Origin: Pseudorhodoplanes sinuspersici
GTDB lineage: Bacteria; Pseudomonadota; Alphaproteobacteria; Rhizobiales; Xanthobacteraceae
DNA length: 64,000 nt
Direction: 5' to 3'
Assembly: GCF_002119765.1 (NCBI RefSeq)
Contig: NZ_CP021112.1
Span: 5,450,501-5,514,500 of the forward strand
Part shown: positions 28,992 through 37,864 of the stretch, in pieces
Layout: the number at the start of each line of letters is the position of its first letter
How positions within the stretch are numbered: position 1 is the stretch's first letter
Program-made: the position numbers and the translations under genes
The notes under the pieces: model-generated
Told to the model about the DNA's origin: nothing
The model's input: the letters and a program-made list of their open reading frames with translations, nothing else
Database searches by the model: none

Positions 28992-30409
28992 GCCGCTTGT
29001 GCCCGCGGCAGGTTAGGAATTCGCGTGTGATAATCCGTCGCCTGCTGGAACGCTCGGCCTAGCGCGACGCATGTCTCGTCACCGAATGGCCGTCCAATCA
29101 ACTGCAGTCCAATTGGCAGACCGGCGGCAGACCAGCCGGCCGGGACCGTCAAGACGGGCAAACCGAGATAATTGACCGGCCGCATGAACCGCATCACGGC
29201 GACGACCAGTTCCTCGGCATTCGGACCACCGCCGACATCGGTCTCAGTGATTTTCGGTGCTGCCGAGCGGGAGGCCGGCGCCAGCACGATATCGACGTCG
29301 CCAATGGCCGAAAGATGTGCCGAAAGCGCGGGCCCACGCCATCGTAATGCTTCTAGATATTCGATTGCACTGTAGCCGAGGCCGTTCTCGAGGCGATTAC
29401 GCACCTGCGGAGTATAGTCTTCTGCGCGTGTTCGCAGCCATGGCGCATGCAGCGAGGTCGCCTCGACCGCCAGAACGACCAACGCGGCCGCGGCAACGGC
29501 GGTCTGGTCCGGCAGTTCGACGGAGACGATGTTGGCACCCAGTTTCTCGAACGTCTTGATGGCGGCATCAAGGGCGGCGGCGACATCGGCATCAAGGCCA
29601 TCGACATAGAATTGGGTCGGCACGCCGATGGTCAGCGTGTTGGCGGGCCGTTTTGCCAGATCATCGCTCCAGATCGGCGATTGATCGGTCACCGGATCGA
29701 GCGGATCCGGACCGGCAATCGCCGCGGCGATCAGCGCACAATCCTCCGCACTGCGTGCCAGCGGCCCGACCGTGTCCAGGGTGAAGGACAATGGCATGGC
29801 GTTGGCGCGGCTGACGCGACCTGTCGTGGTCTTCAGTCCGGTCACGCCGCAGCAATGTGCCGGCATGCGGATCGAACCGCCGGTATCGGAACCCAGCGCG
29901 GCATAGGTCAGGCGCGCCGCAACGGCTGCCCCCGATCCGGAGGAGGAACCGCCGGTGATGTGCAAAGGATCCCACGGATTGCGTGCAGGGCCGAGGTAGG
30001 CATTGTGGCCGGTCGGACCGTAGGCAAACTCGGCCATGTGCAGCGCGCCAATGCTGAATGCGCCTGCATCCTGAAGGCGTGCGATCGCCGTCGATGTCGC
30101 CGGAGCGATCCAGCCTTCGCGGACTTTGGACCCGCAGCCGGCAGGCTTTCCGGCGACATAATACATGTCCTTGTGCGCCAGCGGCACGCCGTGTAACGGA
30201 CCCATGGGTCCGGATTTTGCGAGCATGGTGTCGGCCTCGCGCGCAGCTGCGAGCGCCTCCTCGGAATCCAGCCGAACGAAGGCATTGAGCAGGGGCTGCC
30301 AATCCTTGATCCGCGCCAGCAAGCCTTGCGTCGCCTCGACAGAAGAGATCTTGCGATTGCGGATGTTCGCCGCGATGTCACTCAACGAAAGAAGCGCGGG
30401 ATCAATCAC
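28988..30409 (-). CDS. Amidase signature family hydrolase (AtzE/GatA-like)
   Basis: A 473-residue cytoplasmic amidase. The Ser-cisSer-Lys triad is visible: Lys in 'PLAHKDMYYVAGKPAGCGS', the Ser-rich loop 'ITGGSSSGSGAAVAARL' and the nucleophile loop 'LGSDTGGSIRMPAHCCGVTG'. GTG at 30409 with AGGAG upstream is the start, overlapping the small AtzG-like gene by 8 bp; the frame is open further upstream but only across that gene. AtzE-type amidases (1-carboxybiuret hydrolase) work with the small protein AtzG, as GatA works with GatC, and the gene order here supports such a complex. The substrate may be a ureide- or biuret-like amide; this is inference. Confidence 0.9.
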   Translation of the reverse strand: MIDPALLSLSDIAANIRNRKISSVEATQGLLARIKDWQPLLNAFVRLDSEEALAAAREADTMLAKSGPMGPLHGVPLAHKDMYYVAGKPAGCGSKVREGWIAPATSTAIARLQDAGAFSIGALHMAEFAYGPTGHNAYLGPARNPWDPLHITGGSSSGSGAAVAARLTYAALGSDTGGSIRMPAHCCGVTGLKTTTGRVSRANAMPLSFTLDTVGPLARSAEDCALIAAAIAGPDPLDPVTDQSPIWSDDLAKRPANTLTIGVPTQFYVDGLDADVAAALDAAIKTFEKLGANIVSVELPDQTAVAAAALVVLAVEATSLHAPWLRTRAEDYTPQVRNRLENGLGYSAIEYLEALRWRGPALSAHLSAIGDVDIVLAPASRSAAPKITETDVGGGPNAEELVVAVMRFMRPVNYLGLPVLTVPAGWSAAGLPIGLQLIGRPFGDETCVALGRAFQQATDYHTRIPNLPRAQAA

Positions 30410-30605
30410 GTTTCGCTCCTTTGCGTGCTGCCACGATATAACTTGCCGGCTCGATCTCGAATGCAACGGATATATCGGTTTGCGCCATTCGCGCCGCGAC
30501 CGGGGCCACCGCTTTGGCAATGCGTTCCGCCGCCCCCTCCGGCAGGGGCACACGCGCGGCGGCCGCGATCACCGCAATACGTTCCGGCGAAACCGTATCA
30601 GCCAT
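30402..30605 (-). CDS. Small GatC/AtzG-like amidase partner (DUF4089 type)
   Basis: A 67-residue protein of two predicted amphipathic helices ('SPERIAVIAAAARVPLPEGA' and 'ERIAKAVAPVAARMAQ') ending in 'SVAFEIEPASYIVAARKG', the '(F)EIEPA' tail seen in DUF4089/AtzG proteins. In the AtzE-AtzG complex the small subunit wraps around the amidase as GatC does on GatA. Position supports this: it overlaps the preceding ATPase gene by 8 bp and the following amidase by 8 bp. The assignment rests on size, tail motif and context, not on strong sequence identity. Confidence 0.7.
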   Translation of the reverse strand: MADTVSPERIAVIAAAARVPLPEGAAERIAKAVAPVAARMAQTDISVAFEIEPASYIVAARKGAKRD

Positions 30606-31659
30606 GGCTCATTCTCTCCCCTCGACTGCCCGCAAGCGAATGGCCGGATTTTGCATCCACCATATGGCACGCAACAACGTGCCGGTCCGGTCCCGCGGGC
30701 GAAAGCTTCGGTACATTGTCGCTGCAGACCTGTTCCGCATAGGCGCAGCGCGTGTGAAAACGGCAACCGGACGGCGGATTGATCGGGTTGGGGGGATCGC
30801 CCGCAATCGGCGGCTTCTGCGTTCTGTTGTCGGGATCGAGCGATGGCATCGCCGCAAACAAGGCCTCGGTGTAGGGATGCCGCGGCCTGTTCCACATCGC
30901 GTCGACCGGGCCGCTTTCCACCACCTCGCCGAGATACATCACCACGATCCTGTCGCTAATGAAGCGAATGACATTGAGATCGTGCGATATGAAGATGTAA
31001 GTCAGACCAAGCTCGTCCTTCAGATCGATCAGGAGATTAAGGACCTGCGCCTCGACCGATTTGTCGAGCGCCGACACCGCTTCGTCGAGAATGAGCAGCC
31101 TTGGTGACAGCGCGAGCGCGCGCGCGATATTGACCCGCTGCTTCTGCCCGCCCGAGAGTTCATGCGGATACCGTCCGGCGAACACCGCCGGATCAAGCCC
31201 GACTTTGCGCAGCAATTCGTGCGCACGCTCGCGCGCCACGTCGGCAGAGACTCCGTGAACGCGGGGGCCGAAAGCGATCGTATCTTCGACAGTCAGACGC
31301 GGATTGAGAGAAGCGTAACTGTCCTGGAACACCATCTGCACGCGACGGCGCAACTCGCGCAGCGACATCGTCGGCCCCACGGCCTCGCCATCGAACAATA
31401 TCTTGCCGTCATCCGATTTGATCAGGCCAACGATCAGGCGCGCCGTCGTCGATTTGCCGCAGCCGGACTCGCCGACCAGACCAACCACCTCGCCTTTCTC
31501 GACCGACAACGACACATTATCTACGGCACGGACAACGCTTTTAGCGGAAAACAGTCCACCGCCGACATTGAAGTGCTTGCTCAGGTTCTGGACCTGCAAC
31601 AGCGGCTGCGCCGGGCCGCCAATGTCCGGAACGGGCACGAAATTCTCAGTTTCTGACAT
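30598..31659 (-). CDS. Peptide/nickel-type ABC transporter ATP-binding protein (DppF/OppF type)
   Basis: A 353-residue ATPase. 'LLQVQNLSKHFNVGGGLFSA' opens the domain, with Walker A 'GLVGESGCGKSTTARLIVGL', Q-loop 'MVFQDSYASLNPRLTVEDTI', signature 'ELSGGQKQRVNIARALAL', Walker B 'LLILDEAVSALD' and the oligo_HPY tail 'NPPSGCRFHTRCAYAEQVCS'. The ATG at 31659 (MSETENF) with GGAG upstream is preferred; 17 more codons are open upstream. It overlaps the permease gene by 14 bp and the AtzG-like gene by 8 bp. It works with the DppD-type ATPase at 28029 to energise the two permeases. Confidence 0.92.
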   Translation of the reverse strand: MSETENFVPVPDIGGPAQPLLQVQNLSKHFNVGGGLFSAKSVVRAVDNVSLSVEKGEVVGLVGESGCGKSTTARLIVGLIKSDDGKILFDGEAVGPTMSLRELRRRVQMVFQDSYASLNPRLTVEDTIAFGPRVHGVSADVARERAHELLRKVGLDPAVFAGRYPHELSGGQKQRVNIARALALSPRLLILDEAVSALDKSVEAQVLNLLIDLKDELGLTYIFISHDLNVIRFISDRIVVMYLGEVVESGPVDAMWNRPRHPYTEALFAAMPSLDPDNRTQKPPIAGDPPNPINPPSGCRFHTRCAYAEQVCSDNVPKLSPAGPDRHVVACHMVDAKSGHSLAGSRGERMSHG

Positions 31660-32533
31660 CCATCGCACTCCGTAACCCATCGCTGAGCAGATTGAAGCAG
31701 ATCGAGACAATGAAGATCATCACGCCAGGCAACGCTGCCACCCAGGGATTGACGTAAATCGCGGTGCGGAGCGTGTTGAGCATCAACCCCCATTCCGGCT
31801 CTGGCGGCTTGGTGCCGAGGCCGAGGAAGGATAAGCCGGCCGCCAGAATCATGCACACACTGATGAGGCTGGTCGCATAGACAAAGATCGGCCCCAGCAC
31901 GTTGCCAAGCACGTGGACGCGCATGATCGTCAGCGCATGCGCCCCGGACGCCCGCGCCGCATCGACGAAATCGAGATTGCGGACACTGGTCGTCACGCTT
32001 TCAGCAACACGGACAATCGGCGGAATGAAGACGATCGTCAGCGACAACAGACTGTTGAAAATTCCCGCTCCGAGAGCACCGGAAATCGCGATGGCCAGAA
32101 GAACAGACGGAAAGGCATAAAAGATGTCGATCGTCCGCATGATCAACTGGTTGACCACGCCGCCGGCATACCCGGCCGTGACACCAAGAACCGTCCCGAT
32201 GACGAAAGCCAACGCAACCGGAACGAGGCCAATAAACAATGTGAGACGGCCGCCATAGATCAGGCGCGAGAGCATGTCGCGGCCAAGTTCGTCGGTCCCA
32301 AGCGGATAGCCGGGCGTGCCAATCGGCCGTAACCGGCGGATCATGCTGCCTTGATAGGGATCGGCAAGACCGAGCCAAGGCGCAAAAATCGCGGCAAACA
32401 CGATCAGGAGAATAACAATGGCGCAGGCGACGCTGACCGGGTCGCGCGACAGCCGTCGAAACACGCCTGACCAATAACCGCGTGTCTTTGCGATGACGGC
32501 AACCGACGGCAAATTGTCCGCGATGACACTCAT
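31646..32533 (-). CDS. Peptide/nickel-type ABC transporter permease (DppC type)
   Basis: A 295-residue inner-membrane permease with about six transmembrane helices. The first is 'VACAIVILLIVFAAIFAPWL', followed by the family segment 'RRLRPIGTPGYPLGTDELGR' with 'DMLSRLIYGGR', typical of DppC. The coupling EAA-like loop is 'DFVDAARASGAHALTIMRVH'. It begins 3 bp after the DppB-type gene stop and overlaps the ATPase gene at its end. The pair forms the channel for the substrate delivered by the binding protein at 33604-35259. Confidence 0.93.
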   Translation of the reverse strand: MSVIADNLPSVAVIAKTRGYWSGVFRRLSRDPVSVACAIVILLIVFAAIFAPWLGLADPYQGSMIRRLRPIGTPGYPLGTDELGRDMLSRLIYGGRLTLFIGLVPVALAFVIGTVLGVTAGYAGGVVNQLIMRTIDIFYAFPSVLLAIAISGALGAGIFNSLLSLTIVFIPPIVRVAESVTTSVRNLDFVDAARASGAHALTIMRVHVLGNVLGPIFVYATSLISVCMILAAGLSFLGLGTKPPEPEWGLMLNTLRTAIYVNPWVAALPGVMIFIVSICFNLLSDGLRSAMDVRN

Positions 32534-32536
32534 TCG

Positions 32537-33481
32537 TCAGGCCCGTTTGATGCGTGGATCGATGGCTGCCTGCAGCACATCGACGAGAAGGTTCAGCACG
32601 ACGAAGAACAACGCCAGCACAAGGATCGTGCCTTGCAGCAGCGGCAGATCGCGCTGGAAGATTGCCGAATTCAATAGGAATCCGGTTCCCGGCCAGGAAA
32701 ACACCGTTTCGATCAGGATCGACCCGCCAAGCAGATAGCCAAGCTGCAGCCCCATCACCGCAATCGCGGTCGGCGCTGCATTCTTCAGGACATGGCGAAA
32801 CACTCGAGTTTCACTCAGCCCTTTGGACCGAAGCGCCAGCACGAATTCCTGAGAGAGCAAGTCGCCGACCAGCGCACGAACCGTACGGCTGACGATCCCC
32901 ATCGGGATCACAGACATCGTCACTGCGGGAAGGATGAGATGCTGGATATGGGCCCAGTCCCAGGCCCAGCCGCCCGGCCCCGCCCCTACAGCCGGCAACC
33001 ATCCAAGGATGACCGAGAACACGATCACCAGCACCATGCCGAGCCAGTAATGCGGCGTGGATACGCCGGCAATCGAGATTGTCGTCACAACCCGGTCGAT
33101 CCAGCTATCACGGAAATATCCGGCGAGAATGCCGAACAGCAAACCAAACACAAAGCCGATCAAGCTCGCGAAAACCGCCAGCCGCAGCGTATTGACTACG
33201 GCGCGCGAGACCTCCTCGGTCACGGAGCGGCCGGTGGCGATCGATGTGCCGAGGTCGCCGTGCAAGGCTTTCCAGACCCAGATGCCGAACTGCACCGGCA
33301 ACGGCCGGTCGAAACCATAGGTCCTGCGCATCTGCTCGGCGAGTTCCTGCGACGCATCCGGCGGCAAAACCGACACCAGAGGATCGCCGGGCGCAATATG
33401 CACCAACAGGAAGCAAACAAGAGCAACCGCCGCGACGACGGGAATGGCGAGAAGGAGTCGCTTGACGATATAGGCCAGCAT
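32537..33481 (-). CDS. Peptide/nickel-type ABC transporter permease (DppB type)
   Basis: A 314-residue inner-membrane permease with the characteristic N-terminus 'MLAYIVKRLLLAIPVVAAVA' and 'HIAPGDPLVSVLPPDASQE', followed by an extracytoplasmic loop. The core permease domain has 'RTVRALVGDLLSQEFVLALR' and the loop 'SKGLSETRVFRHVLKNAA' contacting the ATPases. The ATG at 33481 has GAGG 6 bases before it; 14 upstream codons are open but not conserved. It is second in the operon, 122 bp after the binding-protein gene. Confidence 0.93.
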   Translation of the reverse strand: MLAYIVKRLLLAIPVVAAVALVCFLLVHIAPGDPLVSVLPPDASQELAEQMRRTYGFDRPLPVQFGIWVWKALHGDLGTSIATGRSVTEEVSRAVVNTLRLAVFASLIGFVFGLLFGILAGYFRDSWIDRVVTTISIAGVSTPHYWLGMVLVIVFSVILGWLPAVGAGPGGWAWDWAHIQHLILPAVTMSVIPMGIVSRTVRALVGDLLSQEFVLALRSKGLSETRVFRHVLKNAAPTAIAVMGLQLGYLLGGSILIETVFSWPGTGFLLNSAIFQRDLPLLQGTILVLALFFVVLNLLVDVLQAAIDPRIKRA

Positions 33482-33603
33482 GGCGTTGACCTCGACGCAA
33501 GGAATGATGCAGCGCCGCGACAAACACGGCGCTGCTGACGTCAGTTAGTCGAGCGGCATACGATCAGCATCAAAACGGATGCTCGCTTCCGCTACTCACC
33601 GCG

Positions 33604-35259
33604 CTAGTTCATCGTCATGGTCGAGAAATCGACGAACCAGCTCTTGGGCTGCACGAAGCCCTTGATTTTCGGCGTCATCGCGCGCGGGCCGACGTCGTGG
33701 GCCACAAACAGGAACGCCGCTTCATCGACGGACCGCTCGTGCAAAGCGGCCAGCGCCTTATCGCGCTCGGCCGGATCGAAGGCGACCCGCACAGCGGCCG
33801 CGAGCTTGTCGTATTCAGGCTCGTTGATGAACCCCCAGTTGTTCGATACCGGCGGCGCCATCTTGCTGTCGAGGAAGCGGATCATGGCGAAGAAGGGATC
33901 CATCGCCGCATAGGTCACGTTGGTGGCGTGCGAGCCGCGGGCGGATTCATCCTTTGCGCCCTTGCGCCAATTGGTGAACAGCGTGTTCCATTCGATCACG
34001 TCGAGCTCGACATCGAAGAAACACTCCGCAAGCGACTGCTGAACGAATTCGTTCATCGGCAGCGGCAGCATCTGGCCGGAGCCGGACGCCGAGGTCTGCG
34101 TCTTGACCTTCAACCGCTTGTCCTTGGAGAACCCGGCTGCGGCCATCAGCTTGCGGGCTTCATTCGGATCGTACTTGATCTCGAATTTCGGATTGCCGCG
34201 CCAAGGATGTCCGGCTTCGAAAGTTCCGGTTGCCGGCACCATCAGCCCGCTCAACAATCCATCCTTCATCGCATTGCGATCGACGCAAAGATTGGCAGCC
34301 TTGCGAACGCGGATGTCGTTCCAGGGCGAACCTTCGATGCGGCTGAACTGCCAAGGCCAGACATGCGGCTGTTCGTTCTGATAGATGACGAAACCGCGTT
34401 GTTTGATTTGCGGTAAGGCGTCGGGCGCCGGATTTTCGATCCAGTCGACCTGCCCCGACAGCAAAGCAGCTGTGCGGGCATTCGGCTCGGGCATCGGCAG
34501 CATCACAAGCCGATCGACTTTAGGACGGCGCGCCGGATTCCAATAGGCGTCATTCTTCACAACCTCGAGCCGCTCGCGCGGCACGAACTTGTCCATCTTC
34601 CAAGGGCCGGTGCCTGATGCGTTGCGCGAGAAGGCGTCCCACGCCTGCTTGGCCTTTTCCTTCGGATCTGTGGCGCTGGCCGCATCATAAAGCTTCTTCC
34701 AATGCGCCGGCGACGCCATGTACAGATTGGTCAGATTGATCGGCAGCAAGGCATCGGGCGCAGCCGTCGTCAGTTCGACCGTCAGATCATCGATCTTGCG
34801 GGCACTGCGCAGGTTCGGCATGCGCGATGCCGTAACGCCGACCTGGCTTGCGTCGAATTGCGGCGCATCCTGCTTGAGCACCTTCTCGACATTCCAGACG
34901 ACCGCGTCGGCATTGAAATCCGAACCGTCATGGAATTTGACGCCGGGCCGCAGCTTGAAAATCCATTTCGTCTTGTCTTCCGGCGATACCGCCCATTCGG
35001 TGGCCAGACCGGGAATGATGACGCTGGCCTTATCGGCAGACGACAGGTCCCACAGGGTGAGACCTTCATACATCGTGTTACCGCTGAAACGGTTGCCCTC
35101 GAATCCCTGATCGGGTTGCCCAAGGGTTCTTGGAATATCGGCAGCGGTCATCCCAATCCGCACCACCGATTCCGCCAATGCTCCGCTGGGAAACGCGAGA
35201 ATACCTGCGAGCGACAATACCGAACCGATTTTCACGATAGAAAAAGAACGAGTTCGCAT
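33604..35259 (-). CDS. ABC transporter substrate-binding protein, family 5
   Basis: A 551-residue periplasmic solute-binding protein with signal peptide ('SIVKIGSVLSLAGILAFPSG-ALA'). Domain features of SBP_bac_5 are present: 'GLTLWDLSSADKASVIIPGL', then 'WIFKLRPGVKFHDGSDFNAD', 'SGTGPWKMDKFVPRERLEVV' and 'PWNDIRVRKAANLCVDRNAM'. The ATG at 35259 is preceded by GGGGAG at ideal spacing. First gene of the transporter operon. The family binds peptides, nickel complexes or other small compounds; gene neighbours suggest an amide or ureide ligand rather than peptides, but this cannot be read from the sequence. Confidence 0.92.
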   Translation of the reverse strand: MRTRSFSIVKIGSVLSLAGILAFPSGALAESVVRIGMTAADIPRTLGQPDQGFEGNRFSGNTMYEGLTLWDLSSADKASVIIPGLATEWAVSPEDKTKWIFKLRPGVKFHDGSDFNADAVVWNVEKVLKQDAPQFDASQVGVTASRMPNLRSARKIDDLTVELTTAAPDALLPINLTNLYMASPAHWKKLYDAASATDPKEKAKQAWDAFSRNASGTGPWKMDKFVPRERLEVVKNDAYWNPARRPKVDRLVMLPMPEPNARTAALLSGQVDWIENPAPDALPQIKQRGFVIYQNEQPHVWPWQFSRIEGSPWNDIRVRKAANLCVDRNAMKDGLLSGLMVPATGTFEAGHPWRGNPKFEIKYDPNEARKLMAAAGFSKDKRLKVKTQTSASGSGQMLPLPMNEFVQQSLAECFFDVELDVIEWNTLFTNWRKGAKDESARGSHATNVTYAAMDPFFAMIRFLDSKMAPPVSNNWGFINEPEYDKLAAAVRVAFDPAERDKALAALHERSVDEAAFLFVAHDVGPRAMTPKIKGFVQPKSWFVDFSTMTMN

Positions 35260-35445
35260 CTGATCTCCCCTCGGAACGCGACCGACTTCGACTTAGAAAA
35301 TCAAGTTATGTGCCAGTTTCAGTTGTCCTTTTCGGGCAGCAAATCCAGACATGTGGATGCAACAGAGGTTGCCTTGAGCAGGGCCTGCTTAGCAATTGAG
35401 CAATTCTAGGTTGGTTTCGCGCCAAGAGACAATGGGGTCAGCGCG

Positions 35446-36186
35446 TCACGGTATCGGCGAAAATGGAGCGAACGCGCCGACATAGGGTTTTGGCAGAGGT
35501 GCGGCATAACCGCCGGCTTTCGACGTTTTCATCCCAAGCCGCGCCAATGTCGTCGCAAGTCCAACCCCCGCGGCGACGCCGTCGATGACCGGCACCTGAA
35601 ACCGCAGCCAAAATTTCTCCGCAAGCGCGGCCATTCCGGCGCAGCCCAGCACAATGCAGTCCGCTCCGTCCTCCTTTAAAGCCCGTTCGATTTCATGGCC
35701 GAGTTTTTCCTGCGCTCCTGCTGGATCGGACTCCAGCAAAAGCACCGGCAGTTCCGAGGCACGCACGCGAGCGCAACGGCGGTCAAGGCCGTACCGCAAA
35801 AGGTTATCCTCGATAATCGGAATGGAGCGGGCCAACGTGGTCACGACGGTAAATCTCGTGCCGAGCATGCTCGCGAGATGGAATGCCGCCTCGGCAATGC
35901 CGACAACCGGTGCATTCGATATCGCCCGCGCCGCATCCAGGCCGGTATCATCGAAGCAAGCAATGACATGGGCATCCGCACCGGCCGTCTCCGCTTCAAT
36001 AATGCGAGCGAGCATGCCGGGCACCGCATAGGCTCCGTCCACAAAGCCCTCAATGGACGGTGGGCCGAAATCCGGCTGTGTCACCGTCATCACGGCATCG
36101 GGCGGTGCTACCATGCGGGCCGCGGCAGCAATGCCTTGCGTCATGCTCGCAGTCGTGTTCGGGTTGACGATATGAAGCCGTATCAC
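35446..36186 (-). CDS. Asp/Glu/hydantoin racemase family protein
   Basis: A 246-residue cytoplasmic racemase. 'IRLHIVNPNTTASMTQGIAA' is the typical hydantoin/allantoin racemase N-terminus. The two catalytic cysteines are in 'DAHVIACFDDTGLDAAR' and 'DCIVLGCAGMAALAEKF'. The start is GTG at 36186, because the conserved N-terminus begins there; the frame is open back to 36255 without conservation. It is divergent (44-bp gap) from the N-carbamoyl amidohydrolase gene and lies upstream of the transporter operon, so it probably converts one enantiomer of a cyclic ureide (hydantoin or allantoin) into the hydrolysable one. Maleate isomerase-like alternatives are less likely from the motifs. Confidence 0.85.
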   Translation of the reverse strand: MIRLHIVNPNTTASMTQGIAAAARMVAPPDAVMTVTQPDFGPPSIEGFVDGAYAVPGMLARIIEAETAGADAHVIACFDDTGLDAARAISNAPVVGIAEAAFHLASMLGTRFTVVTTLARSIPIIEDNLLRYGLDRRCARVRASELPVLLLESDPAGAQEKLGHEIERALKEDGADCIVLGCAGMAALAEKFWLRFQVPVIDGVAAGVGLATTLARLGMKTSKAGGYAAPLPKPYVGAFAPFSPIP

Positions 36187-36230
36187 TGTGCACTCCAGAC
36201 CTGACTGCGGCCACACGGGCCCTCTGCAAC

Positions 36231-37511
36231 ATGAAAGATCAAAACGGCCGTTCACTCAATCGCGGCGCCAATCTCGCGATCAGCCCGGATCGTCTTTGGG
36301 ACGATCTCATGGAGACGGCGGCTTTCGGCGCGACGGCAAAAGGCGGCGTCTGCCGCCTTACGCTGTCGGATGACGACCGAAAGGTTCGCGATTGGTTCAC
36401 GGCGCGCGCGCAAGCCATTGGCTGCACCGTGACCGTCGACGACATGGGCAATATGTTCGCCCGGCGTGATGGTCTCAGAAACGACATCCCGCCAATCGCG
36501 ATGGGCAGCCATCTCGATACGCAGCCAACCGGCGGTAAATTCGACGGCGTGCTCGGTGTACTGGCGGCCCTCGAAGCGCTGCGGACGTTGCAGGAATCCG
36601 GATATCGGACCTTCGCACCGGTTGAAGTGATCAACTTCACCAATGAAGAAGGCTCGCGGTTTGCACCGGCGATGCTGGCCTCAGGTGTCTTTGCCGGCGT
36701 CTTCGAACGGGAATGGGCCGCTTCGCAGAAAGACCGCGACGGCATTTCATTCGGCCAGGCGCTGGATGCGATCGGCTATCGCGGACCGCACCGGTGCGGT
36801 GATCACCCGCTCTCGGCCTATTTCGAGCTTCATATCGAACAAGGACCGATCCTCGAAAAGGAAAACGACGATATTGGCATCGTAACCGGTATCCAGGGCA
36901 TTCGCTGGTACGAAGCGACGATGATCGGTCAGGAGGCGCATACCGGCGCTACGCCGATGACCATGCGCAAGAACGCCCTGCTCGGCGCAGCACGCATGAT
37001 TGAAACCGTCAACGCGATCGCCCTGCGCCATCCGCCGCACGCTGTGGCGACTGTCGGCCTTGTCGAGGTCATGCCGAATTCGCGCAATGTGGTTCCGGCC
37101 GAAGTGTTCTTCACGATCGACGTCCGGCATCCCCAAGTTGCTGTTCTGGATGCGATTGAGAACAGCATCAATTCGGAATTTAGAACTGCGATGAGCGATT
37201 ACGATCTGTCAGGCTCGCTGACGCGAATCTGGGAAAATCCACCCGTCGCCTTCGATCCCAATTGCATCGCCTCGGTCCGCAAGGCGGCGGCTGCTTGCGG
37301 CGCGTCGGCGCGAGACATGATATCAGGCGCAGGCCACGACGCGGCATTCATCATGCGCGTTGCCCCGTCCGGCATGATTTTCGTCCCGTGCAGGAATGGC
37401 ATCAGCCACAATGAAACCGAATTCTCGACCAAGGAACAATGCAGCAAGGGTGCGCAGGTCCTACTGCAAAGTGTGGTTGAATTTGATCGGCGCCTGGCTG
37501 GCGAACTTTAA
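36231..37511 (+). CDS. M20 family N-carbamoyl-L-amino acid hydrolase / allantoate amidohydrolase-like
   Basis: A 426-residue zinc hydrolase of the HyuC/AllC group. Metal-binding motifs are 'PIAMGSHLDTQPTGGKFDGV' (His and Asp), 'INFTNEEGSRFAPAMLASGV' (bridging Glu pair), 'YFELHIEQGPILE' and the late 'MISGAGHDAAFI' His. The dimerisation domain lies in the middle ('GIQGIRWYEATMIGQEAHTG'). It cleaves N-carbamoyl (ureido) groups to release ammonia and CO2. With the divergent racemase, it fits a ureide-degrading pathway. Its TAA stop shares the tetranucleotide TTAA with the stop of the converging 2Fe-2S gene. Whether it prefers carbamoyl amino acids, allantoate or ureidoglycine-type substrates is open. 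Confidence 0.9.
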   Translation: MKDQNGRSLNRGANLAISPDRLWDDLMETAAFGATAKGGVCRLTLSDDDRKVRDWFTARAQAIGCTVTVDDMGNMFARRDGLRNDIPPIAMGSHLDTQPTGGKFDGVLGVLAALEALRTLQESGYRTFAPVEVINFTNEEGSRFAPAMLASGVFAGVFEREWAASQKDRDGISFGQALDAIGYRGPHRCGDHPLSAYFELHIEQGPILEKENDDIGIVTGIQGIRWYEATMIGQEAHTGATPMTMRKNALLGAARMIETVNAIALRHPPHAVATVGLVEVMPNSRNVVPAEVFFTIDVRHPQVAVLDAIENSINSEFRTAMSDYDLSGSLTRIWENPPVAFDPNCIASVRKAAAACGASARDMISGAGHDAAFIMRVAPSGMIFVPCRNGISHNETEFSTKEQCSKGAQVLLQSVVEFDRRLAGEL

Positions 37512-37864
37512 CTGTTTCTGTTTTTGACTGCGGTGGCCAGGCGCTCGTCCGGCGGCGCTATTTCAGTCACCAGATCGCGTAAATGGGCCTTATTGGGAAG
37601 AGGCTCCAGCACCATATCACGCGGCTCCAGCCGGACCGTGCAGGCGTAATCAACCTTTCCGTCAATGACGATCATGCATTCCTTACAGCTATTGGCGTTG
37701 ATGCAAGAATATCGGATGCTCAAGGTGGGATCGATGTGCGCGCGCACATAACGCAGCCCGTCGAGAACGGATTGTCCGGGACTATAGGGAATTTCATAGC
37801 GGCTGACGGACTTCTCCCTCCCAGGCTCGCCGCGATGAACAAGCAGATTGGCCGTGGCAGCCAT
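37508..37864 (-). CDS. Short 2Fe-2S protein, like the N-terminal domain of SdhB/FrdB
   Basis: A 118-residue ferredoxin-like protein. It contains only the 2Fe-2S half of succinate dehydrogenase/fumarate reductase iron-sulfur subunits: 'YEIPYSPGQSVLDGLRYV', 'LSIRYSCINANSCKECMIVI', then 'DYACTVRLEPRDMVLEPLPN'. The C-terminal 3Fe-4S/4Fe-4S domain is missing by design, not by frameshift. The first two cluster cysteines are spaced C-x5-C rather than the usual C-x4-C. The ATG at 37864, with GAGG upstream, overlaps the flavoprotein stop (TGATG), so the two are translated together and likely form an electron-transfer pair. Partner acceptor is unknown. Confidence 0.85.
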   Translation of the reverse strand: MAATANLLVHRGEPGREKSVSRYEIPYSPGQSVLDGLRYVRAHIDPTLSIRYSCINANSCKECMIVIDGKVDYACTVRLEPRDMVLEPLPNKAHLRDLVTEIAPPDERLATAVKNRNS

